Assembly: GCF_024137865.1 (NCBI RefSeq)
Contig: NZ_CP099960.1
Coordinates: forward strand, 2,108,001-2,172,000
Direction: 5' to 3'
DNA: 64,000 nucleotides
DNA from: Moraxella sp. FZFQ2102
GTDB lineage: Bacteria > Pseudomonadota > Gammaproteobacteria > Pseudomonadales > Moraxellaceae
In this document: positions 18,480 to 27,869 of the stretch, piece by piece
How the letters are laid out: each line of letters begins with the position of its first letter
How positions within the stretch are numbered: the stretch's first letter is position 1
Notes under the pieces: generated by a model
Told to the model about the DNA's origin: nothing
Seen by the model: the letters and a program-made list of their open reading frames with translations, nothing else
Database searches by the model: none
Position numbers and translations under genes: made by a program

Positions 18480-19841
18480 ATGAATAATAATAATCCTACA
18501 GCGGATGGCAAAATCATCGCCGTCCAGCAAGTTTTAGATGACAATCCTTTATCATTTTTTCAATATTTGACCATCATTTTGGGTTTTATCATCGTTTTAT
18601 ATGTCGGCTATGCGGCAGCGGTGATGGGTTTTATTGGCCCTGCATTGGCAGAAAGCTTGAATGTCACGCCAGCGGATCTGAATCCGACGATGGTCGCGAG
18701 TATGGTCGGTCTTGCCATTGGTTCATTTGCTGCAGGTCCATTTGCTGATAAATTGGGTCGCAAGATGGTGCTGCTGATTTCGGTGGCGATTTTCGGTGCG
18801 TTCAGCGTCTTGGCAAGTATGATGAGCAGTATCTCAGGGCTTACGGTGATGCGCTTGATCGTGGGCTTGGGACTGGGCGCAGCGATGCCGATCTCGATCA
18901 CGCTTGTGTCTGAATACACACCGATCAAGGTGCGCTCTTTGATCGTCGCGGTGATGTTCTGTGGTTATACAGCAGGTTCGGCGTTGGTGGGCTTTGTGGC
19001 GGCAGCATTATTACCGCACTATGGCTGGCAGGGTGTGCTTGCTTTCGGTGGCTGGGTGTCGCTTGTGACGATCATTGTCTTGGCACTGTTTTTACCAGAG
19101 TCTGCGAAGTATCTTGCCGAAAAGCATAAGCACCCAGAGAAAATCCGCGCTTATCTGAATAAAATCGGTCATGTGGACGAAGGTGTACAGTTCGTCGGTG
19201 AAAAATCATCGTTAAATGTGGCTACCGCGCCTGCATCAGCGCAACAATCAGCCATCGCCAAGCTATTTAATAAAGAGTTGGGCGTGGGTACAGCGATGCT
19301 GTGGGTGATCTTCTTTATGACCATGGCGTACATCGCGGTTTATATCAGTTGGTTACCTACTTTGTTCGGTTTACTTGGCTATGAACAATCACAAGCAGCG
19401 ACATTGGCGACCCTATTCCAAATCGGTGGTACAGTGGGCGCGCTGATCATCGGCGGCTTGATGGATCGTGTCAATCCTTATAAGGCACTGGGTATTGCGT
19501 TGGGCATCGGTTCGCTGATTACTTTGGCAGTAGCAATGTTTAACACCAATTTCGCTTGGCTGATCGCAAGTTTTCTAATCATCGGCGTGACCATCAGTGG
19601 TGGTATGGTAGGTTTCAATGCGTTGGCAGCTGCCTTTTATCCGACATCAGCACGCGCCACAGGAGTGAGCTGGGCATTGGGTATTGGTCGATTCGGTTCT
19701 ATTTCAGGCTCATTACTTGGCGGTTATCTACTGGGATACAACATGGGATTTGGCGGTATCATGACTTGGATGACAGTACCTGTCGCGATCGCAACCATAT
19801 TTATCCTATACATGGGCGTACGATACCATCGCGCCAAATAA
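18480..19841 (+). CDS. MFS transporter, aromatic acid:H+ symporter type
   Basis: Inner-membrane permease of 453 residues with 12 predicted helices. The MFS loop 2-3 motif is FADKLGRKMVLL, after GFIGPALAESLNVTPADLN, the layout of the aromatic acid:H+ symporter family (PcaK, BenK, MdlX-like). AAGG nine bases before ATG 18480 decides the start; longer frames lack a site. First gene of an operon with benzoylformate decarboxylase and an aldehyde dehydrogenase, so the cargo is most likely phenylglyoxylate, mandelate or benzoate. Confidence 0.85.
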   Translation: MNNNNPTADGKIIAVQQVLDDNPLSFFQYLTIILGFIIVLYVGYAAAVMGFIGPALAESLNVTPADLNPTMVASMVGLAIGSFAAGPFADKLGRKMVLLISVAIFGAFSVLASMMSSISGLTVMRLIVGLGLGAAMPISITLVSEYTPIKVRSLIVAVMFCGYTAGSALVGFVAAALLPHYGWQGVLAFGGWVSLVTIIVLALFLPESAKYLAEKHKHPEKIRAYLNKIGHVDEGVQFVGEKSSLNVATAPASAQQSAIAKLFNKELGVGTAMLWVIFFMTMAYIAVYISWLPTLFGLLGYEQSQAATLATLFQIGGTVGALIIGGLMDRVNPYKALGIALGIGSLITLAVAMFNTNFAWLIASFLIIGVTISGGMVGFNALAAAFYPTSARATGVSWALGIGRFGSISGSLLGGYLLGYNMGFGGIMTWMTVPVAIATIFILYMGVRYHRAK

Positions 19842-19916
19842 TCGGAATAAAATTAACATAGGTAACATAAATTAATAAGTAAACAACAATAATTTGAAAT
19901 ACACAAGGAGTAAGTT

Positions 19917-21560
19917 ATGACAACTCAAAACAATCAACCAACCGTGCGTCAAGTCGTGCACAAGCTACTTCGTGATTTGAACATGACCACTGTTTTTGGC
20001 AACCCTGGTTCGACCGAGCTTGATTTCTTGACCGACTGGCCAGAAGACTTTCGCTATGTGCTAGCGCTCCAAGAAGCCAGCGCCATCGGTATGGCGGACG
20101 GCTACACCCGCGCTACAGGCAACGCAAGCTACATCAATCTGCACTCAGCGGCAGGTCTAGGCAATGCACTTGGCAATATCTTTACAGCTTATAAAAACCA
20201 GACACCGATGGTCGTCACCGCAGGTCAGCAAGCGCGCAGCTTACTGCTTGATGAAGCGTACCTAGCTGCCGATCAAGCCGATGCCTTCCCACGCCCTTAT
20301 GTCAAATACAGCGTACAGCCTGCGCGTGCTGCTGATGTGCCAAAAGCCATCTTGCAAGCTTATCTAATCGCGATGGCAGAACCAAAAGGCCCAACTTTCG
20401 TATCCATCCCAAGTGATGACTGGAATCAGCCAGCGGAATACATCCAAGTGCCACAGGTTCAACCACAAGGCGCAGCCGATGAATCAGCACTGGCAGACAT
20501 CGCTGATAAACTTGCCAAAAGCACCAACACGGCTATCGTCGCAGGCTCAGAGCTTGGTGTATATAATGGTTTCGATGAAGTGGTGGCACTTGCTGAGACG
20601 CTCAAGGCACCAGTCTATGCCGCGCCTGTCAGCCATGAGTGTGTCTTCCCAGAAAGTCATCCGCAGTTTGCAGGTTTCTTGTCAGCGATCCCAAGCGATG
20701 CCGCCAAAAAACTACAAGACTATGATCTGGTACTGATCGTCGGTGCGCCCGCCTTTACTTTCCATGTCCCTGGGGAATTTAGCCTAAAACAAGGCACGCA
20801 AGTGATTCAGCTATCAGTTGCCAACCACGCGCTTGCCATCTCATCGGTGGCTGCCGTACAGCCGACCATCAGCCTATCGGGTGATTTGGCAAAATCAGTG
20901 GCGAAGATTAACCAACATCTGGCAGCCCAAAGCGTTGCTACCAATGCCAAAGCTGTACCAACACTTGTGCGCAACCCAGTTGAAAAAGGTGAAACACTGT
21001 CAGCAGCTTATGCAGTACAGCTACTTCGTAGTATGGTGCCAGATACCGTGACTTTGGTCGAAGAAGCGCCATCGCACCGCCCAGCGATCCAAAGTCATTT
21101 CCCAGTCAATCGCAATCGCGGCTTTATGACCATGGCGAGTGGCGGCTTGGGATACGGTCTGCCAGCAGCAGTGGGCGTGGCATTGGCAGCCAAAGATGCG
21201 GGCAAGGATAAAGCTACTGAGCGCGTGATCGCGGTGATCGGTGATGGCTCGATGATGTACTCTATCCAAGCGCTGTGGACGGCAGCTGACCTTGATGTGC
21301 CTTTGACCGTGATTGTGCTGAACAACAGCGGCTATGGTGCGATGCGCTCATTCAGTAAATTGCTTGGTTATAACAATGTCCCTGGTATCAGCTTCACTGG
21401 ACTTGACTATGTCAAAATCGCGGCAGGTCACGGCATGAGTGAAGGCTATCAAGTGGATAATGCTGATGATTTGCAAAAAGCCTTTGAACAAGCATTGCAA
21501 TCAGAGCATTCAAACCTGATCGAGATCATCGTCGATCCAAATCAAGGTGACATTTACTAA
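19917..21560 (+). CDS. mdlC: Benzoylformate decarboxylase (ThDP-dependent)
   Basis: Cytosolic thiamine-diphosphate enzyme of 547 residues converting benzoylformate to benzaldehyde and CO2. Against the Pseudomonas putida enzyme the catalytic residues are kept with an offset of six: Ser32 (FGNPGSTEL), Glu53 (LALQEA) and His76 (NLHSAAGLGNA). FTFHVPGEF keeps a histidine near the second catalytic histidine region. The ThDP motif is IGDGSMMYSIQALWTAADLDVP...NNSGYG. AAGGAG precedes the ATG. Second gene of the operon. Mandelate dehydrogenase and racemase genes are not nearby, so benzoylformate may be taken up directly. Confidence 0.88.
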   Translation: MTTQNNQPTVRQVVHKLLRDLNMTTVFGNPGSTELDFLTDWPEDFRYVLALQEASAIGMADGYTRATGNASYINLHSAAGLGNALGNIFTAYKNQTPMVVTAGQQARSLLLDEAYLAADQADAFPRPYVKYSVQPARAADVPKAILQAYLIAMAEPKGPTFVSIPSDDWNQPAEYIQVPQVQPQGAADESALADIADKLAKSTNTAIVAGSELGVYNGFDEVVALAETLKAPVYAAPVSHECVFPESHPQFAGFLSAIPSDAAKKLQDYDLVLIVGAPAFTFHVPGEFSLKQGTQVIQLSVANHALAISSVAAVQPTISLSGDLAKSVAKINQHLAAQSVATNAKAVPTLVRNPVEKGETLSAAYAVQLLRSMVPDTVTLVEEAPSHRPAIQSHFPVNRNRGFMTMASGGLGYGLPAAVGVALAAKDAGKDKATERVIAVIGDGSMMYSIQALWTAADLDVPLTVIVLNNSGYGAMRSFSKLLGYNNVPGISFTGLDYVKIAAGHGMSEGYQVDNADDLQKAFEQALQSEHSNLIEIIVDPNQGDIY

Positions 21561-21622
21561 TTTTATAAATAATCATATCAACATCATTGAATTTTAATTT
21601 AACAATCTCAAGGAGAATGACA

Positions 21623-23077
21623 ATGGCAACTCTACCACACGCAACCCATTGGATCGATGGCAAATGGATCAATACAGGCATCCAGCGCGAAACGCTAAAC
21701 CCTGCCACCAGTGAAGTGATCGGCACTTATGTCGAAGGCGGTAAAGCCGAAGCACTGCAAGCGATCAGTGCTGCCAAGCGCGCGTTTAAAGAGACCAATT
21801 GGCGCTATGACCGCGAACTGCGCTATAAAGTGCTGAACGATTTGGCGAATGCTTTTGAAGCGCGTCAAGAAGAACTGGTGCAAGCGCTGGCTGTCGAGAA
21901 TGGTAAAATCGTCCCAGAAGCGGCGTTTGAAGTGCAGCTTGTGATGTCAGGCTTACGCTATGGTGCAGCGATGATCTATGCCCAAGCAGGCCGCGCCGCT
22001 GAATGGTCAGCAGGTAAGATGTCAATGCTACTAAAAGAACCTGTGGGCGTTGTCGGTATCAGCACGCCTTGGAACTCACCTGCGGCGCTGCTGATCCGCT
22101 CGCTTGCTCCAGCACTGGCAGCAGGCTGTACCACAGTGCTAAAAATGCCTGGTCAAACCGCGCTACTGAACCATCTGATCGCCCAAATCCTAGCATCAGT
22201 GCCATCACTACCAAAAGGTGTGATCAATATGGTGACAGGTGAGCGTGAGCTACTAGAAACCATCGTCGAATCACCAGATGTGCCTAGCATCAGCTTCACA
22301 GGTTCGACTGTCGTTGGCCGTGCGCTGATGGAAGAAGGTGCAAAACAGCTCAAACGCTTCGGTCTTGAGCTTGGTGGTAAGACACCGCACATCGTCTTTG
22401 ATGATGCTGATATCGACAAGCTTATCCCAACGGTGCGCGCAGGTTTGACGACTTTTGCAGGTCAGTTTTGTATGACAGGCAGTCGTATTTTGGTACAAAA
22501 AGGCGTGGCAGAAGAAGTCACCAAACGCCTAGCTGAAGCACTAGAATCTGTCAAGGTCGGTCCAGCATCAGACCCAAGCAGCGAGATGGGCGCGATGATT
22601 GACATCAAGAGCGTCAAGCGTGTCGATCAGATGGTCGAAGATGGCATCGCAGCAGGCGCAAAAGTCATCGTCCGCGGCGGCCCATACACCGATGGTCCAT
22701 TATCAAAAGGCGCATTCTATCGCCCAACCTTGGTCGAAGTGAATGACAACAAAGCCGCTTTGGTGCAGCAAGAAGTCTTCGGCCCTGTTTTGACCTTGCA
22801 AGTATTCGAAACTGAACGCGAAGCCATCGAGCTTGCCAATGACAGTGAATATGGTTTGGCAGCGAGCATCTGGAGTAATGATGTCGATCGCCCACTGCGG
22901 ATTGCACGCGAAATCGAAGCAGGCACGATCTGGGTCAATGACTGGGTGGTGATGCGCGAAGAGTTCGAAGAAGGTGGCTACAAGCAATCAGGCGTCGGTC
23001 GTCTGCGTGGTCTGGCGGCGATGGAAGATTTCTTAGAATCAAAACACATCGTGCTACAACCGGGTGCTACCGCTTAA
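21623..23077 (+). CDS. NAD(P)-dependent aldehyde dehydrogenase, probable benzaldehyde dehydrogenase
   Basis: Cytosolic enzyme of 484 residues oxidising an aldehyde to the acid. Aldehyde dehydrogenase signatures: GISTPWNSPAAL near residue 150, SFTGSTVVGRALM, general-base Glu in LELGGKTPHIVFDDAD and catalytic Cys in FAGQFCMTGSR. AAGGAGA eight bases upstream decides ATG 21623. Placed right after benzoylformate decarboxylase, it most likely makes benzoate from benzaldehyde. A terminator at 23107 ends the operon. Confidence 0.88.
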   Translation: MATLPHATHWIDGKWINTGIQRETLNPATSEVIGTYVEGGKAEALQAISAAKRAFKETNWRYDRELRYKVLNDLANAFEARQEELVQALAVENGKIVPEAAFEVQLVMSGLRYGAAMIYAQAGRAAEWSAGKMSMLLKEPVGVVGISTPWNSPAALLIRSLAPALAAGCTTVLKMPGQTALLNHLIAQILASVPSLPKGVINMVTGERELLETIVESPDVPSISFTGSTVVGRALMEEGAKQLKRFGLELGGKTPHIVFDDADIDKLIPTVRAGLTTFAGQFCMTGSRILVQKGVAEEVTKRLAEALESVKVGPASDPSSEMGAMIDIKSVKRVDQMVEDGIAAGAKVIVRGGPYTDGPLSKGAFYRPTLVEVNDNKAALVQQEVFGPVLTLQVFETEREAIELANDSEYGLAASIWSNDVDRPLRIAREIEAGTIWVNDWVVMREEFEEGGYKQSGVGRLRGLAAMEDFLESKHIVLQPGATA

Positions 23078-23106
23078 TTGTTAAGCAGTTAAACCCAAAA
23101 TCTCAA

Positions 23107-23139
23107 AACAAGTCCAGCACTTCCCTGGGCTTGTTTTTT
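23107..23139 (+). terminator. Terminator of the mdlC operon
   Basis: AACAAGTCCAG and CTGGGCTTGTT (23107-23117, 23125-23135) pair with one G-U, followed by six T. Confidence 0.85.
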
Positions 23140-23241
23140 ATGCTTTTAAAAATCAAAATCACGCAAAACCGCCAAGCGATTTATGCTAAAATAACCACAA
23201 TTTTGCCCAATATTCCCATAATTATTCCCATCAATAACACC

Positions 23242-26200
23242 ATGACTGCCACACATCATTCTAGCCCAATCCTTGAACTGCCCACCAAAGCCAATTATAA
23301 AACCACCGTGCCGCTACACGCAGGCTCAGATCTTGGCTATTGGCTGTCGTTGGTCGCCCAAAGCCAAGAGCGGCTTGTGGTGATGGTGACTAATAGCCAA
23401 AATGAACTCAATCAACTTGAGACGGAGCTTGCCTTTTTTGGGGTGACGGCGCACATCTTTGCCGATTGGGAAATCTTGGCATATGATCAGCTATCGGTTC
23501 ACCAAGACATCATCTCAGAGCGAATCGCACTATTGACCAAAATGCCAAAAACAGGCGTGCTACTGGTCGGTGTTCAGACCTTGATGCAGCGGATTGCACC
23601 ACCAAATTGGCTCATTGGACAGCATTTTGATTTGGCGGTCGGTGATCGTTTTGATCTGAATCATGAAAAAGATCGCTTGGCGCGCGCAGGATATTTGCAT
23701 GTTGATAATGTCTTTGAGCCAGGTGAATTTGCGGTGCGTGGCAGCATTGTTGATATTTTTGCCATCGGTCAAAGCTTGCCGTTTCGCATCGATTTGTTTG
23801 ATGATGAAATCGAGAGTATTAAGTTTTTTGATCCAGAAACACAGCGCACACTCAGTGATGATAGATTAGAAAAACTTAAAAAAGACAGTATCGCAGGGCT
23901 GAATAATTTATTGGCTGATAAACTGCCAAAAGTCGCCAAAGTCTCAGAATTCCGCCTGTTGCCTGCACGTGAATTTGCGCTAGAAGCAGGGCGCGAGCAT
24001 TTCCGTCATAATTTCGCAAGCTTATTTCCCCACGCAAGCCATCGCAAGATCGAGCTGTATCATGATGTGATATCAGGCATTGCCCCACAAGGGATTGAGT
24101 ATTATGCGCCGCTGTTTTTTGATCTCGATGAATGGCTGGGTGCGGGCAGTTTTTTTGCGTATTTGCCCAATGATGCGGTGATTGTCAGCCATGCTGATTT
24201 ATCCAGTCATCACGATGCGTTTTATCAGCAGGTGGTTGGTCGTTATAATGCCCGCGCACATGATAAAGATTTGCCGATTGTGCCGCCTGATTATTTATTT
24301 TTACCAAATAATGAATTTCATCAAGCGCTCAAAGCATTCCCACGCGTGCTGATTGATAAAGCAGAAAATACACCCGTTAAGCTTGCGGGTTTGACCATCA
24401 CACCACCGCCAAATTTACCGATCAATCACCAAAATGCTGAACCGCTGTCAGCATTGCTTGAGTATGTGGCGGATTTATCAGTGCCTGTTTTGTTGGTTGC
24501 AGAGAGTGCAGGTCGCCGTGAGATTATTTTAGAATTACTAAAAGGTAAAATCGCCACTCAAGTCTTGCAGGGCTTTGATGAGTTTATCAATAATAAAGAT
24601 AAATTTTACCAAGACTGCATTGCCATCAGTGTTGCGCCAATTGAACGGGGGCTGTGGCTGGATGGTAATGATGGCTTTTGTGTGATCAGTGAGACGCAGA
24701 TTTTTGGGCGGCAGGTATTGCAGACGCGTCGCCGTCGTCAGTCGAGTGTGTCGCAGGCGTTTTTGGTCAAGTCGGTGACGGAATTATCCGAAGGGTCGCT
24801 TGTGGTGCATCTTGAGCATGGTATTGGTCGCTATCATGGCTTGATCGTACTGGATGTCGGCGAAGGTGAGCAGGAGTTTATTCATCTAAAATATGCCGAT
24901 GATGCGAGCATTTATGTGCCGATTACCAATCTTGCCTTGATCGGGCGATATAGCGGCACAGATTCTGAAGCGGTGGCATTGTCCAAAATTGGTTCGGGCA
25001 AATGGGAGAAGGCTAAGCTTAAAGCCCTTGAGCGGATTCATGATGTCGCAGCCGAGCTTTTGAATGTACAAGCACGGCGCAATGCCAAGGCGGGCATCAG
25101 CTTTGGGGTGGATATGGCGCAGTATGAGCTGTTCGCCAGTCAGTTTGCCTTTGAAGAGACCATTGACCAAGCCGCCGCCATTGATGCCATCATCCATGAT
25201 ATGAAGCAGTCTAAACCGATGGATCGCCTGATTTGTGGCGATGTCGGCTTTGGCAAGACTGAAGTGGCGATGCGTGCGGCATTCATCGCGGTGCAGGCAG
25301 GCTATCAAGTAGCGGTACTGGTGCCGACGACGCTTTTGGCAGGGCAGCATGAAGACAGCTTTATCAATCGCTTCGCGGATTGGCCAGTGCGCATCGAGAG
25401 TTTGTCGCGTTTTGGCAATAAAAAACATCATGATAAGGTGCTAGAAGATGTCGCAAGCGGCAAGGTGGATATCGTCATCGGCACGCATAAGATCTTGCAA
25501 GATGGCGTGAAGTTTCATAAGCTTGGCTTAATGATCATCGATGAAGAACATCGCTTTGGGGTGCGGCATAAAGAGCGGATTAAGGCAATGCAAACCGAGA
25601 TTGACAGCCTATCCATGACCGCCACGCCGATTCCGCGTACGCTGAATATGGCACTGTCTGGGATGCAGGACATTTCAATCATTGCCACGCCGCCAGCACG
25701 CCGTTTGGCGATTAAGACCTTTATGATGGCAAAGTCTGATGAAGTGATCAAAGAAGCGATTTTGCGCGAGATTTTACGCGGTGGACAAGTGTATTATCTG
25801 CATAATGATGTGGCAAGTATCGAAGCGGCGGCAGAAAGCTTGCGCGAGCTGATTGGTGAAGCGCGCGTGGCGGTGGCGCATGGGCAGATGCATGAGCGTG
25901 AGCTTGCGGCGGTGATGAGTGATTTTTATCACAAAAAATTCAATGTCCTAGTCGCCAGTACCATCATCGAGACAGGCATCGATGTGCCGAATGCCAATAC
26001 CATTATCATCAATCGCGCGGATAAATTTGGCATCGCACAACTGCATCAGCTGCGTGGGCGAGTGGGGCGCAGTCACCATCAGGCGTATTGTTATTTACTT
26101 GTGCCATCGATCAAGGGATTAAGTAGTGATGCTAAAAAACGCCTAAACGCCATTACGCGCGCGAACACCCTTGGTGCAGGTTTTATGCTGGCGTCCGAAG

Positions 26201-26808
26201 ATCTAGAAATCCGTGGTGCAGGCGAGATTCTTGGCAAGGAGCAATCAGGCAATATGCAGACCATCGGCTTTGGACTGTATATGGATATGCTGGAGCGTGC
26301 GACTCGTGCGATTAAGCAGGGTAAGACACCAAGCCTTGCCACGCCATTGGATTTGGTCAGTGAAGTCGATATTCATGCGTCCGCACTGATTCCTGATGAC
26401 TATCTGGGTGATGTGCATGAGCGGCTGCTGTTTTATAAGCGCATTAGTAATGTCGATGAAGTCAGTGAGTTGATTGACATTCGCACGGAGATGATTGATC
26501 GCTTCGGTGCGCTGCCTGTGCCTGCCCAAAACTTATTTGCCGTGCATCGCTGCCGTATTCGCGCCAAAGCGGTGGGTATTAGTAAAATCGATGCGACCAG
26601 TCATAGCATCAGTATGGAATTTAAGGCTGATACGCCTGTCGATGGGCTTGCGATTATCAAGCTGATTCAGTCTCATGATGGCTATCGTATGCAAGGGGCG
26701 ACGATGCTTAAATTCACCGCCAAAACCGAGATGGATGTGCAGGTGCGACTGGATAAAGTGGCGGAGTTATTGCTGTATTTTGAGCAGAATTTGGTAGAAA
26801 ATGGCTGA
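23242..26808 (+). CDS. mfd: Transcription-repair coupling factor Mfd
   Basis: SF2 translocase of 1188 residues that removes stalled RNA polymerase and recruits UvrA. Order: UvrB-homology module (GRFD-like region, VFEPGEFAVRGSIVDIFAIG), RNA-polymerase-interacting domain (SEGSLVVHLEHGIGRYHGL), RecG-like helicase with Walker A GDVGFGKTEVAMRAAF and Walker B DEEHRFGVRHKERIK, motif VI region GRVGRSHHQAYCYLL, then the TRCF C-terminal domain. The upstream part of the open frame overlaps the mdl terminator, supporting ATG 23242. Slightly longer than the E. coli protein (1148). Confidence 0.96.
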   Translation: MTATHHSSPILELPTKANYKTTVPLHAGSDLGYWLSLVAQSQERLVVMVTNSQNELNQLETELAFFGVTAHIFADWEILAYDQLSVHQDIISERIALLTKMPKTGVLLVGVQTLMQRIAPPNWLIGQHFDLAVGDRFDLNHEKDRLARAGYLHVDNVFEPGEFAVRGSIVDIFAIGQSLPFRIDLFDDEIESIKFFDPETQRTLSDDRLEKLKKDSIAGLNNLLADKLPKVAKVSEFRLLPAREFALEAGREHFRHNFASLFPHASHRKIELYHDVISGIAPQGIEYYAPLFFDLDEWLGAGSFFAYLPNDAVIVSHADLSSHHDAFYQQVVGRYNARAHDKDLPIVPPDYLFLPNNEFHQALKAFPRVLIDKAENTPVKLAGLTITPPPNLPINHQNAEPLSALLEYVADLSVPVLLVAESAGRREIILELLKGKIATQVLQGFDEFINNKDKFYQDCIAISVAPIERGLWLDGNDGFCVISETQIFGRQVLQTRRRRQSSVSQAFLVKSVTELSEGSLVVHLEHGIGRYHGLIVLDVGEGEQEFIHLKYADDASIYVPITNLALIGRYSGTDSEAVALSKIGSGKWEKAKLKALERIHDVAAELLNVQARRNAKAGISFGVDMAQYELFASQFAFEETIDQAAAIDAIIHDMKQSKPMDRLICGDVGFGKTEVAMRAAFIAVQAGYQVAVLVPTTLLAGQHEDSFINRFADWPVRIESLSRFGNKKHHDKVLEDVASGKVDIVIGTHKILQDGVKFHKLGLMIIDEEHRFGVRHKERIKAMQTEIDSLSMTATPIPRTLNMALSGMQDISIIATPPARRLAIKTFMMAKSDEVIKEAILREILRGGQVYYLHNDVASIEAAAESLRELIGEARVAVAHGQMHERELAAVMSDFYHKKFNVLVASTIIETGIDVPNANTIIINRADKFGIAQLHQLRGRVGRSHHQAYCYLLVPSIKGLSSDAKKRLNAITRANTLGAGFMLASEDLEIRGAGEILGKEQSGNMQTIGFGLYMDMLERATRAIKQGKTPSLATPLDLVSEVDIHASALIPDDYLGDVHERLLFYKRISNVDEVSELIDIRTEMIDRFGALPVPAQNLFAVHRCRIRAKAVGISKIDATSHSISMEFKADTPVDGLAIIKLIQSHDGYRMQGATMLKFTAKTEMDVQVRLDKVAELLLYFEQNLVENG

Positions 26809-26839
26809 TGGAAATTTTTCAAGCGGTGAAAATTTGTGC

Positions 26840-26845
26840 TATAAT
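26840..26845 (+). promoter_or_regulatory. Extended -10 promoter of the HIT gene
   Basis: TATAAT preceded by TGTGC, the extended -10 type seen repeatedly in the window. 58 bp before the ATG. Confidence 0.5.
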
Positions 26846-26902
26846 AACCACGTTTTGGCGAATTGCCATTTAAGATAAGTTAAGATTATAAAGAGAAAGA
26901 CC

Positions 26903-27340
26903 ATGTTTCAACTACATCCAACCCTTGCCAAGGACACTTTTTTGGTGGGGGATTTTCCATTATCGACCGTGCGACTGATGAATGATTGTCAATTTCCGTG
27001 GTTGATTCTTGTGCCGCGTGTGTCGGGCGTAAAAGAGATTTATGAGTTAAGCCATGCTGATCAAGTGCAGTTTTTGCGTGAGTCAAGCTGGGTATCTAGT
27101 CAGATGGCGAAGATTTTTGGCGCTGATAAGATGAATGTCGCCGCCCTAGGCAACCAAGTGCCGCAACTGCATTTTCATCATATCGTGCGTTATCAAAATG
27201 ATGTGGCTTGGCCAAATCCTGTGTGGGGCCGTCCTGCCATCCCATATACCACCGAAGTGCTGAGCCATATGCAACAAACCTTAATGATGGCGTTGCGCGG
27301 TCATCATGAGATGCCGTTTGATTGGAAGATGGATGTTTGA
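26903..27340 (+). CDS. HIT-domain protein
   Basis: Histidine-triad hydrolase-like protein of 145 residues, probably acting on nucleotide conjugates. The triad region reads GNQVPQLHFHHIVRYQ near residue 90, the form usual in this branch of proteobacterial HIT proteins (second histidine followed directly by a third). It starts MFQLHPTLAKDTFLVGDFPLSTVRLMND. Single gene with its own promoter; the prophage remnant begins right after it on the other strand. Confidence 0.88.
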   Translation: MFQLHPTLAKDTFLVGDFPLSTVRLMNDCQFPWLILVPRVSGVKEIYELSHADQVQFLRESSWVSSQMAKIFGADKMNVAALGNQVPQLHFHHIVRYQNDVAWPNPVWGRPAIPYTTEVLSHMQQTLMMALRGHHEMPFDWKMDV

Positions 27341-27373
27341 TATATAACCCATTGATTTATAAGGGAAATTGTA

Positions 27374-27413
27374 TTTTGTAGTATGATAACATACTGCATA
27401 GCGTACTACAAAA
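27374..27413. repeat. Inverted repeat at left edge of the accessory region
   Basis: TTGTAGTATG (27374-27383) and CGTACTACAA (about 27402-27411) pair with one mismatch around an 18-base loop. It covers the stop of the metalloprotease fragment and may be its terminator or an element end. Confidence 0.4.
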
Positions 27414-27666
27414 ACCCGCCTAAAGGCGCTAATAACTCAGCAGCGAACTGGTTGGCTTGCCATTTGCTGTCTTCAAAAGGTTTGTGTGCTGATGGGTTGC
27501 TGCGATTCAGAGTAGCTGCGATACCTTTGTGCATGAATAAATGGCCGAATTCATGAGCTATAGTAAATCTTGCACGACTGTCATTATTATACAAGGCGTC
27601 AAATACATCTTGTCTAATGTACATTACCATATCATCCGGTGATACAGACGCTTCCACATCTTTCAT
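27406..27666 (-). CDS. ImmA/IrrE-type metallopeptidase, C-terminal part (frame-shifted)
   Basis: 86 residues holding the zinc motif HEFGH in RFTIAHEFGHLFMHKG, the signature of ImmA/IrrE (COG2856) proteases, and the downstream WQANQFAAELLAPL block with the third zinc-ligand region. Such proteases cleave or inactivate a partner XRE repressor. The N-terminal part lies in another frame in the gene just upstream, overlapping by four bases (ATGA). One extra base in the T5 run at 27672-27676 would join both parts into a protein of about 155 residues, the usual family size. It may be a broken gene, a sequencing error, or two coupled proteins. Confidence 0.7.
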   Translation of the reverse strand: MKDVEASVSPDDMVMYIRQDVFDALYNNDSRARFTIAHEFGHLFMHKGIAATLNRSNPSAHKPFEDSKWQANQFAAELLAPLGGFL

Positions 27667-27869
27667 GTAGCTTTTTCCTTTGGTTCAAAAGAAAAGTCAT
27701 AGGCTGTGGCTTTGGGCAAATCAATCTCAAGACAATTTAATACATCAAAGGGTTTGTGTATGTCGTCTTGAAAGTGCTGACGAACAAGACGGGCAAAGCC
27801 TCTAATTTCATGCTTGCTTCGTGGTTTGACACGCACGCCTTTATTGTATAAATGCAGACTATTTAACAT
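27663..27869 (-). CDS. ImmA/IrrE-type protein, N-terminal part (frame-shifted)
   Basis: 68 residues, VRVKPRSKHEIRGFARLVRQHF then IHKPFDVLNCLEIDLPKATAYDFSF, which match the N-terminal helical region of ImmA/IrrE metallopeptidases. It lacks the HExxH motif, which lies in the next frame downstream. AAGGAGG provides a strong ribosome site; the ATG shares one base with the XRE stop (TAATG), so the two are translationally coupled. On its own it has no catalytic residues. Confidence 0.65.
   Translation of the reverse strand: MLNSLHLYNKGVRVKPRSKHEIRGFARLVRQHFQDDIHKPFDVLNCLEIDLPKATAYDFSFEPKEKAT

Noticed and set aside
21623..23077. Assignment as betaine or succinate-semialdehyde dehydrogenase
   Set aside because: The aldehyde dehydrogenase motifs are general; only operon context gives specificity, and it points to benzaldehyde.
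27670..27680. Classical -1 programmed frameshift between the ImmA parts
   Set aside because: The tract is AGGAAAAAGC with five A residues, so the X XXY YYZ heptamer is not complete; a sixth A would rejoin the gene outright.
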